From Deltaproteobacteria bacterium Ga0077539 (GTDB taxonomy: Bacteria > Myxococcota_A > Polyangia > Polyangiales > Ga0077539), in contig LNEO01000238.1 in assembly GCA_001465015.1 (NCBI GenBank), forward strand, positions 1-45,288: 45,288 nucleotides of DNA, written 5' to 3'. Positions 19,656 through 27,650 of this stretch are shown here, one piece after another (the first letter of the stretch is position 1; each line of letters begins with the position of its first letter). The position numbers and the translations under genes were made by a program. The notes under the pieces are model-generated. The model was not told the DNA's origin. It searched no databases and saw only the letters and a program-made list of their open reading frames with translations.

Positions 19656-20429
19656 TCACGCCCGAAATCGCAGGATTTCTTGGGCCACCGTTGCGACGTC
19701 TGGGACGCGGGGGACGTCGGGGTGCTGTCCCTCGTAGTGAGAAAACGGGTCGATGAGCGCCGAGCGGATGTTGGCGTTGCGGGCGCCGTCGATGTCCGTG
19801 GCGACCGTGTCTCCGAGGTGAAGCGCGCGCGACGGGTCGACGCCGAAGCGCTCGGTGGCGATTCGAAAGATCCGAGGATCGGGCTTCTCGACGCCGACGA
19901 GGGCGCTGTCGATCACGTGGTCGAAGCTCGAGCCGAGCTCGAGGCGGGCGAAGAGCTCGGCGAGTTTTCCCTCGGAGTTGCTCACGATGCACACGCGAAC
20001 GCCGGCGGCCCGAACGCGCGCGAGCGCGGGTCGAAGCCCGTCGGGAACGCGCCTCCAAAGATTGAAGGCGTCGTGCTCGGCCCACAGCGCGCGGACGCAG
20101 CGCTCGCTCTCGGACCGCAGAACGCCGGCGCGCTCGATCATCGTGCGCACGACGACAGCCCACAGGACGTGGCTGGGAGCGAAGCCGTCGGGCGCCGGGG
20201 CGGCATCGGACGTGCCGATCGCGCGCTTGGCGAAGCCCTCCCCCGCGACGAGGGCCTCTGCGGTGACGGGGCAACGTTGCGCGGCGAGGCACGAGGCCAC
20301 CGCGTCGTGATCGAGGAAGATCACCGTGTTTCCAGCGTCGAGGCACAAAAGATCCACGTCCTGCACGAGCGCAGGGTCCACGGCAGCGCTTTGCTTCATC
20401 GAAGGACTCGATGGTGTATCGGAACTCAT
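19656..20429 (-). CDS. HAD-superfamily hydrolase
   Basis: 257 residues from ATG 20429. Motif I is LCLDAGNTVIFLD: the nucleophile Asp is present, but the second Asp of DxD is replaced by Gly, as in several HDHD3-like HADs. Motif II is VCIVSNSEG, the motif III lysine lies in VEKPDPRIFRIA, and motif IV is LHLGDTVATDIDGARNANI. The cap is an alpha-helical C1-type insert. Probably a small-molecule phosphatase; substrate unknown. It diverges from the AT-hook-like protein gene with ~64 bp between. Confidence 0.85.
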   Translation of the reverse strand: MSSDTPSSPSMKQSAAVDPALVQDVDLLCLDAGNTVIFLDHDAVASCLAAQRCPVTAEALVAGEGFAKRAIGTSDAAPAPDGFAPSHVLWAVVVRTMIERAGVLRSESERCVRALWAEHDAFNLWRRVPDGLRPALARVRAAGVRVCIVSNSEGKLAELFARLELGSSFDHVIDSALVGVEKPDPRIFRIATERFGVDPSRALHLGDTVATDIDGARNANIRSALIDPFSHYEGQHPDVPRVPDVATVAQEILRFRA

Positions 20430-20493
20430 TGCGCGCTGTCGACCGCGACCGTTGTTGTATGAACAGTGCGCGAAGCCTTCGCGAGGCGTGTAG

Positions 20494-20973
20494 ATGGTCC
20501 GCAGACGAACAACCGACAACGACGACCGTGATGACAGCGGCGACTCGCGCGCGAGCCCCGAGGCGATCCGCAAGCGCCGCGCCGCGCGCAAGCTCAACGA
20601 CCTCCTCGCCGGCCACGCGAACAAGCCCGCGCTCGACGGCCGCACAGAGCTCAAGCGACGCAGGCTGCTCTCCGAGCTCGAGCGCAACACCAACAACCGC
20701 GGCAAGGCGCTCAAGCCCGTCGAAGTGCTGCAGCACGCGGACGAGCTTTTGTCCTTCGGCGAGACCATGGCGACGTTGCGCAAGCTCGTTCGCGTGACGC
20801 CTCCGCCGGTGACCGATCACGACGAGCTCATCGCGATGCTTCGCGAGGTGCACGAGGCATACGGATTTCGCTCGGAGGTCTACGAGTTTCTCGGGCTCAA
20901 GCCAGAGCTGCTCGAGGAGGCCGAGCTCGGGCCATCGGCGCCTCGCCGCGGTCGTCCCAAGCGCGCGCGGTGA
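20494..20973 (+). CDS. small basic protein with C-terminal AT-hook-like motif
   Basis: 159 residues, soluble and strongly charged. An acidic, disordered N-terminus (TTDNDDRDDSGDS) leads to a basic helical stretch (IRKRRAARKLNDLLAG), a helical core (VEVLQHADELLSFGETMATL, DELIAMLREVHEAYGFRSEV), and a tail PRRGRPKRAR containing the RGRP core of AT-hooks, which grip the minor groove of AT-rich DNA. It may bind DNA; no family is recognised. ATG 20494 is the only good start. The next gene begins 3 bp after the stop. Confidence 0.65.
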   Translation: MVRRRTTDNDDRDDSGDSRASPEAIRKRRAARKLNDLLAGHANKPALDGRTELKRRRLLSELERNTNNRGKALKPVEVLQHADELLSFGETMATLRKLVRVTPPPVTDHDELIAMLREVHEAYGFRSEVYEFLGLKPELLEEAELGPSAPRRGRPKRAR

Positions 20974-20975
20974 CC

Positions 20976-22706
20976 ATGCGACGGTGGCTCGAACGCGCGC
21001 TGCCCGAGCGGGTCGTGAACGCGCTGTATTCGCGCGGGGCGCTGGCCTCGATGGCACTCGCGTTTTGCCTCGCGATCGTGGGGCGATCGCACGCCTGGCT
21101 GGTGCGTCCGTACGCCGTGGTCGCGAGCAACGACGAGGGGTACATCGCGGCGATGGCCCTTCGGATGATCCGAGGTCAGTGGCTCCCCTACGTCGACGGC
21201 GTCTCGCAGCGCGGACCGTTGCTCTACTGGCTGTCGGCGGCATTCATCCGCGCCGGAGGGATCTGGACGTGGCTTCCGATGCGAGCGCTCGGCTTCACAC
21301 TGGCGGTGCTGCAGGTGCTGCTCTCGTTTGCGCTCGCGCTCGAGCTCGGCGGAGCGCTCGCGGCGGCGCTGTGCGCGGTGATCGTGACGCATCTTTTGTG
21401 CTTCGAGTTGATTCCGTGGGACGGCGCTGGGGTCAACGGAGAGCCGCTCGGCGCGGTGTTCGCGCTGGCCTCGGCGCTCGTGCTCGCGCGGGCGCAGCTG
21501 CGCCCCCTCTCGAGCCCGAAGCGACGGGCGGCGAGCCTCGCGGCGGCAGGCGCGCTCGGAGCGTGCGCGGCGCTGTCCAAACAGATGTTCGTCGTTCACG
21601 CGCTCGGGTCGCTCGTGTGGATCGCGCTCGGGCCTGCGCAGCGAGAGGACGACGCAGAGGGCATCGAGCCCGCAGCCGACGCAACGGAGACAACCGCGTC
21701 CAACGCGACCAACACGTCCAACGGCGCGCGCGCGAGGCTTTCGGACGCGATGAAGTATTCGCTGGGATTCGTCGGTCCGTTCGCGATCGTCACGGCGATC
21801 TACGCGGCGACCGGGCACCTGCGGACGTTCGTCTATTACTTTCAGCAGTACGGCCGCGAGGTCTTCATGGACCCGGTGACGATGTCGAGCACGCGGGCGG
21901 CGTTTGCTCCACAGATCGAGCGCTCGCTCACGCTGGTGGGTGCCGTCGTGCTCGGAGTCTCTGCGCTGGTGGGCAGGGCGCTCTTCTCCGAGGGCAAGCG
22001 CTCTTCGCGCGCTCGCGCGGGGGCGCTCTTCGTCGCGATCAACGTCGCGCTCGGCTTCGCGGGAGCGCTCTTCACGACGCGCTTCTTCGGGCACTATTTC
22101 GTGCAGGTGATCCCGTGGGTGGCGATGGTCGCGGCGCTGCTCGTCGGCGATCGCCAGTCACGAGACCCTTCTGCGCGCGCGGCCTGTGCCCGATGGGCTG
22201 TCGTCCTCGGCGCGATCGTCGTGTGCGTCGTCGGACACGTGGCTCGGGGTCGGCAGGTCGAGCGGGCGAGAGAGCACGATCGTTGGTTTCAAGACCCGGC
22301 GGACGACCCGATCTCGCGCTATCTCCGAGAGAACACCACCCCCGAGCAGACGGTGTTCGTCTGGGGTTTTCGGGCAGAGACGTACCTGTCGGCCGAGCGC
22401 TGGCCGGCGTCTCGGTATGTGTACACGGTGTATCCCGCGGGGGTGGTTCCGTGGTTTTCGGCGACGAGGGCCGAGATGGAGCGCAGGGTGGTCGCCGGGT
22501 CCCGCGAGACGCTTTTGGCAGAGCTCGAGCGAGAGAAACCCGAGCTTCTCGTGGACGCGGGCCGCACGATGTTGGATCAGTACATGTACAACTACCCCGT
22601 GCTGCGCGCGTACATCGACCAACACTACTGCCTCGTGCGGTACGTCGACGGCGAGCCGATCTACCGCCGAAAGCGCAGCGAACGCTGCGAGGAAGCGATT
22701 CCATGA
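20976..22706 (+). CDS. GT39/ArnT-like polytopic membrane glycosyltransferase
   Basis: 576 residues with ten or more membrane helices. The first luminal loop has SNDEGYIAAMALRMIRG (Asp53-Glu54), the acidic pair diagnostic of GT-C enzymes that use polyprenyl-phosphate sugars, then DGVSQRGPLLYWL. The helices are interrupted by a Ser/Thr/Asn-rich loop (ATETTASNATNTSN). The C-terminal ~130 residues form a soluble periplasmic domain with VFVWGFRAETYLSAERWPAS and DAGRTMLDQYMYNYP. Such enzymes glycosylate proteins or lipids at the periplasmic face. The ATG overlaps nothing; it begins 3 bp after the upstream stop, and its own stop overlaps the next ATG. Confidence 0.8.
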   Translation: MRRWLERALPERVVNALYSRGALASMALAFCLAIVGRSHAWLVRPYAVVASNDEGYIAAMALRMIRGQWLPYVDGVSQRGPLLYWLSAAFIRAGGIWTWLPMRALGFTLAVLQVLLSFALALELGGALAAALCAVIVTHLLCFELIPWDGAGVNGEPLGAVFALASALVLARAQLRPLSSPKRRAASLAAAGALGACAALSKQMFVVHALGSLVWIALGPAQREDDAEGIEPAADATETTASNATNTSNGARARLSDAMKYSLGFVGPFAIVTAIYAATGHLRTFVYYFQQYGREVFMDPVTMSSTRAAFAPQIERSLTLVGAVVLGVSALVGRALFSEGKRSSRARAGALFVAINVALGFAGALFTTRFFGHYFVQVIPWVAMVAALLVGDRQSRDPSARAACARWAVVLGAIVVCVVGHVARGRQVERAREHDRWFQDPADDPISRYLRENTTPEQTVFVWGFRAETYLSAERWPASRYVYTVYPAGVVPWFSATRAEMERRVVAGSRETLLAELEREKPELLVDAGRTMLDQYMYNYPVLRAYIDQHYCLVRYVDGEPIYRRKRSERCEEAIP

Positions 22707-24235
22707 GGGCCCGCCTGGCGCTCTGCGCGCTCGCGATCCTCGGCGCGCTGGCTGGCTGTCAGACGGGCCGCGGGCGCAGGACGCTCGTCGAGACGATCGG
22801 CGGCGCGCCCAGGGTGCGGTCGTTTGCGTCATCGACGGCGTACGAAGCCTTCTTGCGCGCCGAGATCGCGGTGAACCGCGGCTCCTACGAAGAGGCCGCG
22901 CGGCAGATCGAGCTCGCCACGTTCGCCGACGACACCGACGGGTGGCTGTGCGCGCGAAGGGCCGAGCTGCTCTTGCTCGCGGGCGATCGCGTCGAGGGCC
23001 TCTCTTCCGCAGAGGCGTGCGCGCGACGGTTTGGCGAACAAGCTGCGTGCTGGGTGGTGCTCGGAGAGGCGCTCGTCACCGCAGGGCGAGCGAGCGAGGC
23101 GACCGCCGCGTTTACCCGCGCGCTCGCGGTGGCGCCGGGCGACCCCGAGGTGCGCGAGAGCGTCGCGCTCGGCCAAGGCGCGACGCGCGCGGCCGCAGCG
23201 GTAGCGAGAGAGACGGCGCCCGAGACGAGGCCGGGGGATCGAACGCAAGCGCGCAGGGCGCTGCTCGACGCGGGCCGAGATGCGCGTCCGACCTTGGCTG
23301 CGCTGCGGCGCGCGCGGGCGCGAAGCGCGCAAGACAGAGGGGCGCACCGAGAGGTCGACGCGCTGTTGACGCCGCTCTACACCAGCCGACGCGCGACGAT
23401 CGAAGATCGCCTGGCGTTGATCGACGCGCGAGTGGCTGATGGTCGACCGCGGGACGCAGCGCCGTTGGTCGCCGCGCTCTCGATGATCGCGTCGAGCGCC
23501 AACGTCTCGCGCGTCGAGCTCGCGCGGCTGTGGCTCCTCGTCGGGCAACCCGAGCGCGCGATCGAAGCGAGCGAGCAGGCGGCGGCCGAGGGACGCGCGG
23601 ACGCGCTCTCCAAGCGGCTGCACGGGACCGCCCTCGTGCGCGCGGGACGAACGAGCGAGGGCTTTGCGCTGCTCGCGGCGATCGACGCGAGCGAAGGAGA
23701 GTTCGTCGAGGCGCAGATCGAAGCGGCGCGCGCGCTCGAGCAGCAAGCGCGGAGCGACCTGGCCGATCGAGTGCTCACGGCGGCGATCGCGCGGCTCGGG
23801 AGCGACCCTTCGCGGGCGATCGACCGCGATCGATCGAGGATCGCGCTCGCGAGGGCGCTCACGCGCAGGGGCGCGAGCGCCCAGAGCACGACGGCGGCGC
23901 TCGAGACCGCGTGGGGGAGGCAGCAGCGCGGGATGCTCTCGGCGGAGAGCGGCGCGATTTCGCAGGAAATTCTGAGAGATTTGCGCGAGAGATCCGGCGA
24001 TCGACGCGAGGACGGGCGCGCCGACGCGTGGCTCGTGCTCGTGTGTCAGCGCCCCTCGGGACCGAGCCGCGCCTGCGGAGACGCCGAGATCGACAGGGCG
24101 CTCGTGGACGCGGAGCGCAACGCAGCAGAGGACCCGGTCACGCTTCGCGCCCGCGCGTCGCGAACGCGAGACGCCGCGGTGGCGACGGCGCTGCGACGGC
24201 AAGCGCAAATCATGGATCCGCTCGGGCGCGAGTGA
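22703..24235 (+). CDS. TPR-containing lipoprotein
   Basis: 510 residues from ATG 22703, overlapping the GT39-like stop (ATGA), so translationally coupled. Signal LALCALAILGALAGC (lipobox Cys19). The body is almost all alpha-helical with TPR-like repeats: AYEAFLRAEIAVNRGSYEEA, WLCARRAELLLLAGDRVEG, ACWVVLGEALVTAGRASEA, then FTRALAVAPGDPEVRESV, and later LARLWLLVGQPERAIEASEQ. TPRs mediate protein contacts. Coupling with a GT-C glycosyltransferase suggests a role in the same envelope pathway, perhaps organising it; this is inference. Ala/Arg content is extreme but fits the genome. Confidence 0.75.
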   Translation: MRARLALCALAILGALAGCQTGRGRRTLVETIGGAPRVRSFASSTAYEAFLRAEIAVNRGSYEEAARQIELATFADDTDGWLCARRAELLLLAGDRVEGLSSAEACARRFGEQAACWVVLGEALVTAGRASEATAAFTRALAVAPGDPEVRESVALGQGATRAAAAVARETAPETRPGDRTQARRALLDAGRDARPTLAALRRARARSAQDRGAHREVDALLTPLYTSRRATIEDRLALIDARVADGRPRDAAPLVAALSMIASSANVSRVELARLWLLVGQPERAIEASEQAAAEGRADALSKRLHGTALVRAGRTSEGFALLAAIDASEGEFVEAQIEAARALEQQARSDLADRVLTAAIARLGSDPSRAIDRDRSRIALARALTRRGASAQSTTAALETAWGRQQRGMLSAESGAISQEILRDLRERSGDRREDGRADAWLVLVCQRPSGPSRACGDAEIDRALVDAERNAAEDPVTLRARASRTRDAAVATALRRQAQIMDPLGRE

Positions 24236-24460
24236 TCGCGGACGGGCCTCGGATCGATGCCTCCGTTGCCGATGAGTGCTCGAAGCATTCAGGACCGTCG
24301 CAAAACGGCCAACGCCGGGGCCCACCATGGGTGTGCAACGGTTTGTCATTCCCGGTGCGAGGAGATCACCGCCATGATTCTGCCTTCCAACCGTGACTCG
24401 CCCGCTCGCACGATGCGGGGCGTCTGTCGTCTTCCACCATTCGAAGAGAACCGAGGCTTC

Positions 24461-26197
24461 ATGAACATTTACTTGCGTCGACCCTCCCTCCTTGCGCTGC
24501 TCTCGAGCGCGGCCCTGGCCGCGTGTTCGACGCCACCCATGAACAATCCAGACGTCGTCGCGGACTCGACGCCCGCGGACACGACGCCGCCCGGTGACTC
24601 GGGTGTGATGGAGATGGACGGCTCGACGCCCGCGGACTCCGGCGTCGAAGACGACGCTTCGCCGGACTCGAGCACCCCTCCCGCGGACGCCTCGGGCCCG
24701 CCCGACTGGGGCTTTCGACCGATGCCACACGGCTTCGCCTTCGAGAACTACACGAACGCGGACATGCCCGTGAACCTCACCCCGATCGAGATGCGCCGGA
24801 TCTTCGGACCGGCGGTCTGCGAGGGCGCCAGCGCGATGGGCGCGTGCAACCTCACGCCGCAGGCCCGACAGTGGATGGAGAGACAAAACGCAGGGATGAA
24901 CGGCGGTCACTGCGAGGGCATGGCCGTCCTCGCCGCCAGGATGTTCACCGGCGCGTCGGACCCGATGATGTTCGGCGGCGGCGCGACGGCGGGCGCCCTG
25001 ATGTTGCCGGGCAACGAGGCGCTCACGCGCGAGATCGCGACGTGGTTCGTCACGCAGAGCACGCTGCCGACGCTCGAGCGCCGCAACCTCACGCCCGTGC
25101 AAGTGGTCGCCGATCTCGAGCGAGAGCTCGCGCGAGGACGCGCGTACGGGGGCACGGTCGTCGGGATCTACCTTCGCGCCGGAGGCGGCGGACACGCGAT
25201 CACCCCGTATCTCGTGCGCAGGCCCGACGCGAACACCGCGGAGATCGTGACGTACGACAACAACTTCCCGAACGTCGAGCGCGTCGTCACCGTCAACACG
25301 ATGACCAACACCTGGCGCTACATGACGTCCACCAACCCGATGGAGCCAGGCGCCGTGTACGACGGCGACGCGACGACGTTCAACCTCACGCTCGCGGACG
25401 TCGCGCCGCGCGCGATGTTTCCGCATCCGTGCCAGTTTTGCGGCGACGCGCCGATGGACGGCGGCGGGACGCGCGGAGTGCAGATCTCGATGCGCGGCGA
25501 GGGCGACGTCGCGATCCGCGACGGGATGGGCAACACGACCGGCACCAACGCCACGGGCGGAGTCGTCAACGCGATTCCGGGCGCTGGCGTCACGCTGCAG
25601 CGAAGCGGAACGCTCTACCTGGACAGCCCCGAGCCGCTCTACACCGTTCCTCGCATGACGCCGCTCACGATCACGCTCGACGGGTCTCGCATCACGCGCG
25701 TGTCCCCGAGCGACCTGCTCGTGACCGGCCCCGGCTTCGCGCTCGGCGTCGAGGACATCAACCTCGACCCCATGCAGCGCGACACGATCACGATCCAGCC
25801 AGGGGCGCCGGACATCACCTACCGCGCGTCCGGGACCGAGACCCCGACGCTCGTCCTCGCCTTCGAGCGCCCAGGCGCGGACTACCTCATCGAGCTGCGT
25901 TCTACCGCGATGACCGCGGGTCAGGTGTTGCGCTTGTCCGTCGACTTCGCCATGCAGCGCGCGCGGATCAGCTTCGACGGAAGCACGTCGGCCCCTGGGT
26001 TCACGCTGTACATGGACCGCGTGAGCGAGACTGGCGCGGTGAACTTCAGCCACGCCGGCGTCACCGCGACGAGCTCGACGGTGCTCTTCGTCAACTTCGG
26101 CTCGTGGGGCGGCAACGGGATGCCGCTCTCTCTCGGCGTCGACACCAACGGCGACGGAACCGTCGATCGCACGGACATGCTCACCGACGAGAGCTGA
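24461..26197 (+). CDS. lipoprotein with papain-like Cys-His-Asp signature and Asp-rich C-terminal loop
   Basis: 578 residues. ATG 24461 with GAGG upstream. Signal LLALLSSAALAAC (Cys22), then a Ser/Thr/Pro/Asp spacer to ~85. Residues ~85-280 hold GMNGGHCEGMAVLAARM (Cys151), GGGGHAITPYLV (His245) and EIVTYDNNFPN (Asp266): the order, spacing and surroundings match a papain/transglutaminase-like triad (known from secreted domains with GHCxGMS, GHAxxxY and YDNNxP blocks). The rest is beta-rich, ending in VDTNGDGTVDRTD, a calcium-binding DxNxDGxxD loop. I infer a surface peptidase or transamidase; no experiment is implied. Frames upstream of the ATG lack signal character. Confidence 0.7.
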   Translation: MNIYLRRPSLLALLSSAALAACSTPPMNNPDVVADSTPADTTPPGDSGVMEMDGSTPADSGVEDDASPDSSTPPADASGPPDWGFRPMPHGFAFENYTNADMPVNLTPIEMRRIFGPAVCEGASAMGACNLTPQARQWMERQNAGMNGGHCEGMAVLAARMFTGASDPMMFGGGATAGALMLPGNEALTREIATWFVTQSTLPTLERRNLTPVQVVADLERELARGRAYGGTVVGIYLRAGGGGHAITPYLVRRPDANTAEIVTYDNNFPNVERVVTVNTMTNTWRYMTSTNPMEPGAVYDGDATTFNLTLADVAPRAMFPHPCQFCGDAPMDGGGTRGVQISMRGEGDVAIRDGMGNTTGTNATGGVVNAIPGAGVTLQRSGTLYLDSPEPLYTVPRMTPLTITLDGSRITRVSPSDLLVTGPGFALGVEDINLDPMQRDTITIQPGAPDITYRASGTETPTLVLAFERPGADYLIELRSTAMTAGQVLRLSVDFAMQRARISFDGSTSAPGFTLYMDRVSETGAVNFSHAGVTATSSTVLFVNFGSWGGNGMPLSLGVDTNGDGTVDRTDMLTDES

Positions 26198-26269
26198 CCG
26201 TTCGAGAGCGCGACGCGCCCGATCCCGCGCAGCGAGGGCGAGGCCCGCGTCGAAGCGCGGACCGAGCTC

Positions 26270-26482
26270 GCGCCCGCTGTCGTCGGCGCTGGGGCTCTTC
26301 GCTGCTCCGCGGCGCTCGCACCACTCCGCCCACAGCTCGAGCGGTCGGTCGCCGCGAAGGCTGTTGCAGGTCGCGCACGCGGTCACGAGGATCGACATCG
26401 TGTGTCCGCCGCGCTCGAAGCGAGCGCGCACGTGGTCGACAGGCTTCAAGCGACAGCCGCTGCGATCGGTTGTAACGCACAC
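26270..26482 (-). pseudogene. degenerate HNH-endonuclease fragment
   Basis: On the minus strand, starting 4 bp after the adaptor stop, the frame reads CVTTDRSGCRLKPVDHVRAR, FERGGHTMSILVTACATCN, SLRGDRPLELWAEWCERRG. This is the HNH core (DH, ACxxCN, RGDR...LW), but the second Cys of the first zinc pair is Thr and the central Asn (usually GG...NL) is Ser. No N-terminal domain precedes it, and the frame runs on antisense through the neighbouring lipoprotein gene without a stop. I read this as a decayed remnant and not a working nuclease. Confidence 0.45.
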
Positions 26483-26486
26483 GAAT

Positions 26487-27650
26487 TCAACGCGAAGGGG
26501 CCGCAGCCGGACGCTCGACCGGCAGCACCCGCTCGCCCTCCGACAGCGCCGCTGGAGCAAACACCAGCACGCGGTCCGCGAGCGTCAGGCCCTCTTCGAC
26601 CTCGACGTCGCGACCGAGGTCGCGGCCGAGCAGCACCCGCGACCGACGCGCGCGCTGGTCGCTGTCCAGCGTGAAGACCGACGTTCCATCGGCGCCCGCC
26701 AGGACGCTGCCGCTCGGGATCACCACGGCGGCGCCCCGGCGCGTGATCGAGAAGCGAACGTTGACGTACGCGCCCGAGAGCACCGCAGCCCCGGTCGGCA
26801 GCTGCAGCTCGACCCTCAACGTCCGCGCCACGGGGTCGAGCGCGCCAGCCGTGCGAGAGACCGTCGCCGCCACCGTCGCGCCGCCCCCTTCGCGCGGCGT
26901 CACCTGCGCCGTCACGCCCTCGCCGACCGACGACGCCGCCCACTGAGGAACGTCCACCTCGGCCTTCAGCTCGGCTGTCGTCGCGAGGTCGTAGAGCAGC
27001 GTTGTTCCCGCGCTCACCAGCGCGCCTTGCTGCAAGTACCGGCGCGTGATCGTCCCGTCGAACGGCGCGCGCACCTCGAGGTAGCTCGAGAGCGTCGAGA
27101 GCCGCTCGAACTCAGCCCGGCTCGTCCTGCGCGCAGACTCCGCCGCGCTCAACCGCAGCCCCGCCTCGTCTTCGTCCGCGCTCGCCGCCAGCCGCTCGCG
27201 CACGAGCCGCGCTGTGCGCGCTTGCACGCCCCGCACGATCGCAAGGTTGTCCGTGGCCTCTCGAAGCCGCGCCGTCGCGCTGCGCAGCTGGTCAGCGATC
27301 TCGGGCGCGTCGATAATCGCTAGCAATTGTCCACGTCGAACGCGATCTCCGAGGTCCGCGCGCAAAGACCGCGCGTAGCCCGTCGCCCTCGCGTACAGCG
27401 CCGTCGATTGCTGTGGTCGCGCGGTGCCCGGCAGCGTGAGCGTCACCGAGGACTCCGCGGGACGGGGACGAACCACGAGCACCCGCGGCGTCGCAGACTC
27501 GAGCACCGCGCGCCCGTCACGATCGGCGCGAGCGCCCATTCGCCAGCGAAATGCCGCGCCGATCGCGAGCACCACGCCCGCGGTGAACACCACGACCATC
27601 GCCGTCGCGCCGCGTGAAGGACGCGCTTGCAGCTCTGGCTCGGCGCTCAC
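26487..27650 (-). CDS. RND efflux periplasmic adaptor (membrane fusion protein)
   Basis: 387 residues from GTG 27650, whose first bases overlap the pump's stop (GTGA). An N-terminal membrane anchor (MVVVFTAGVVLAIGAAF, ~17-35) is followed by the split lipoyl domain (VTLTLPGTARPQQST ... DLGDRVRRGQLLAIIDAP, closing with LEVRAPFDGTITRRYLQQGA), a coiled-coil hairpin in between (QLRSATARLREATDNLA ... RLSAAESARRTSRAEFERL), then the beta-barrel and a membrane-proximal domain. The adaptor links the inner-membrane pump to an outer-membrane channel. No TolC-like gene lies nearby, so the channel must be elsewhere. Confidence 0.92.
   Translation of the reverse strand: MSAEPELQARPSRGATAMVVVFTAGVVLAIGAAFRWRMGARADRDGRAVLESATPRVLVVRPRPAESSVTLTLPGTARPQQSTALYARATGYARSLRADLGDRVRRGQLLAIIDAPEIADQLRSATARLREATDNLAIVRGVQARTARLVRERLAASADEDEAGLRLSAAESARRTSRAEFERLSTLSSYLEVRAPFDGTITRRYLQQGALVSAGTTLLYDLATTAELKAEVDVPQWAASSVGEGVTAQVTPREGGGATVAATVSRTAGALDPVARTLRVELQLPTGAAVLSGAYVNVRFSITRRGAAVVIPSGSVLAGADGTSVFTLDSDQRARRSRVLLGRDLGRDVEVEEGLTLADRVLVFAPAALSEGERVLPVERPAAAPSR

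Noticed and set aside
19656..20429. Missing second Asp in HAD motif I as a sign of inactivity
   Set aside because: Gly at this place is common in HDHD3-like members.
22829..26560. Very long minus-strand open frame (over 1200 codons)
   Set aside because: It runs antisense to two well-supported lipoprotein genes; its composition is that of a GC-rich antisense shadow. Only its first ~70 codons resemble a protein (the HNH fragment).
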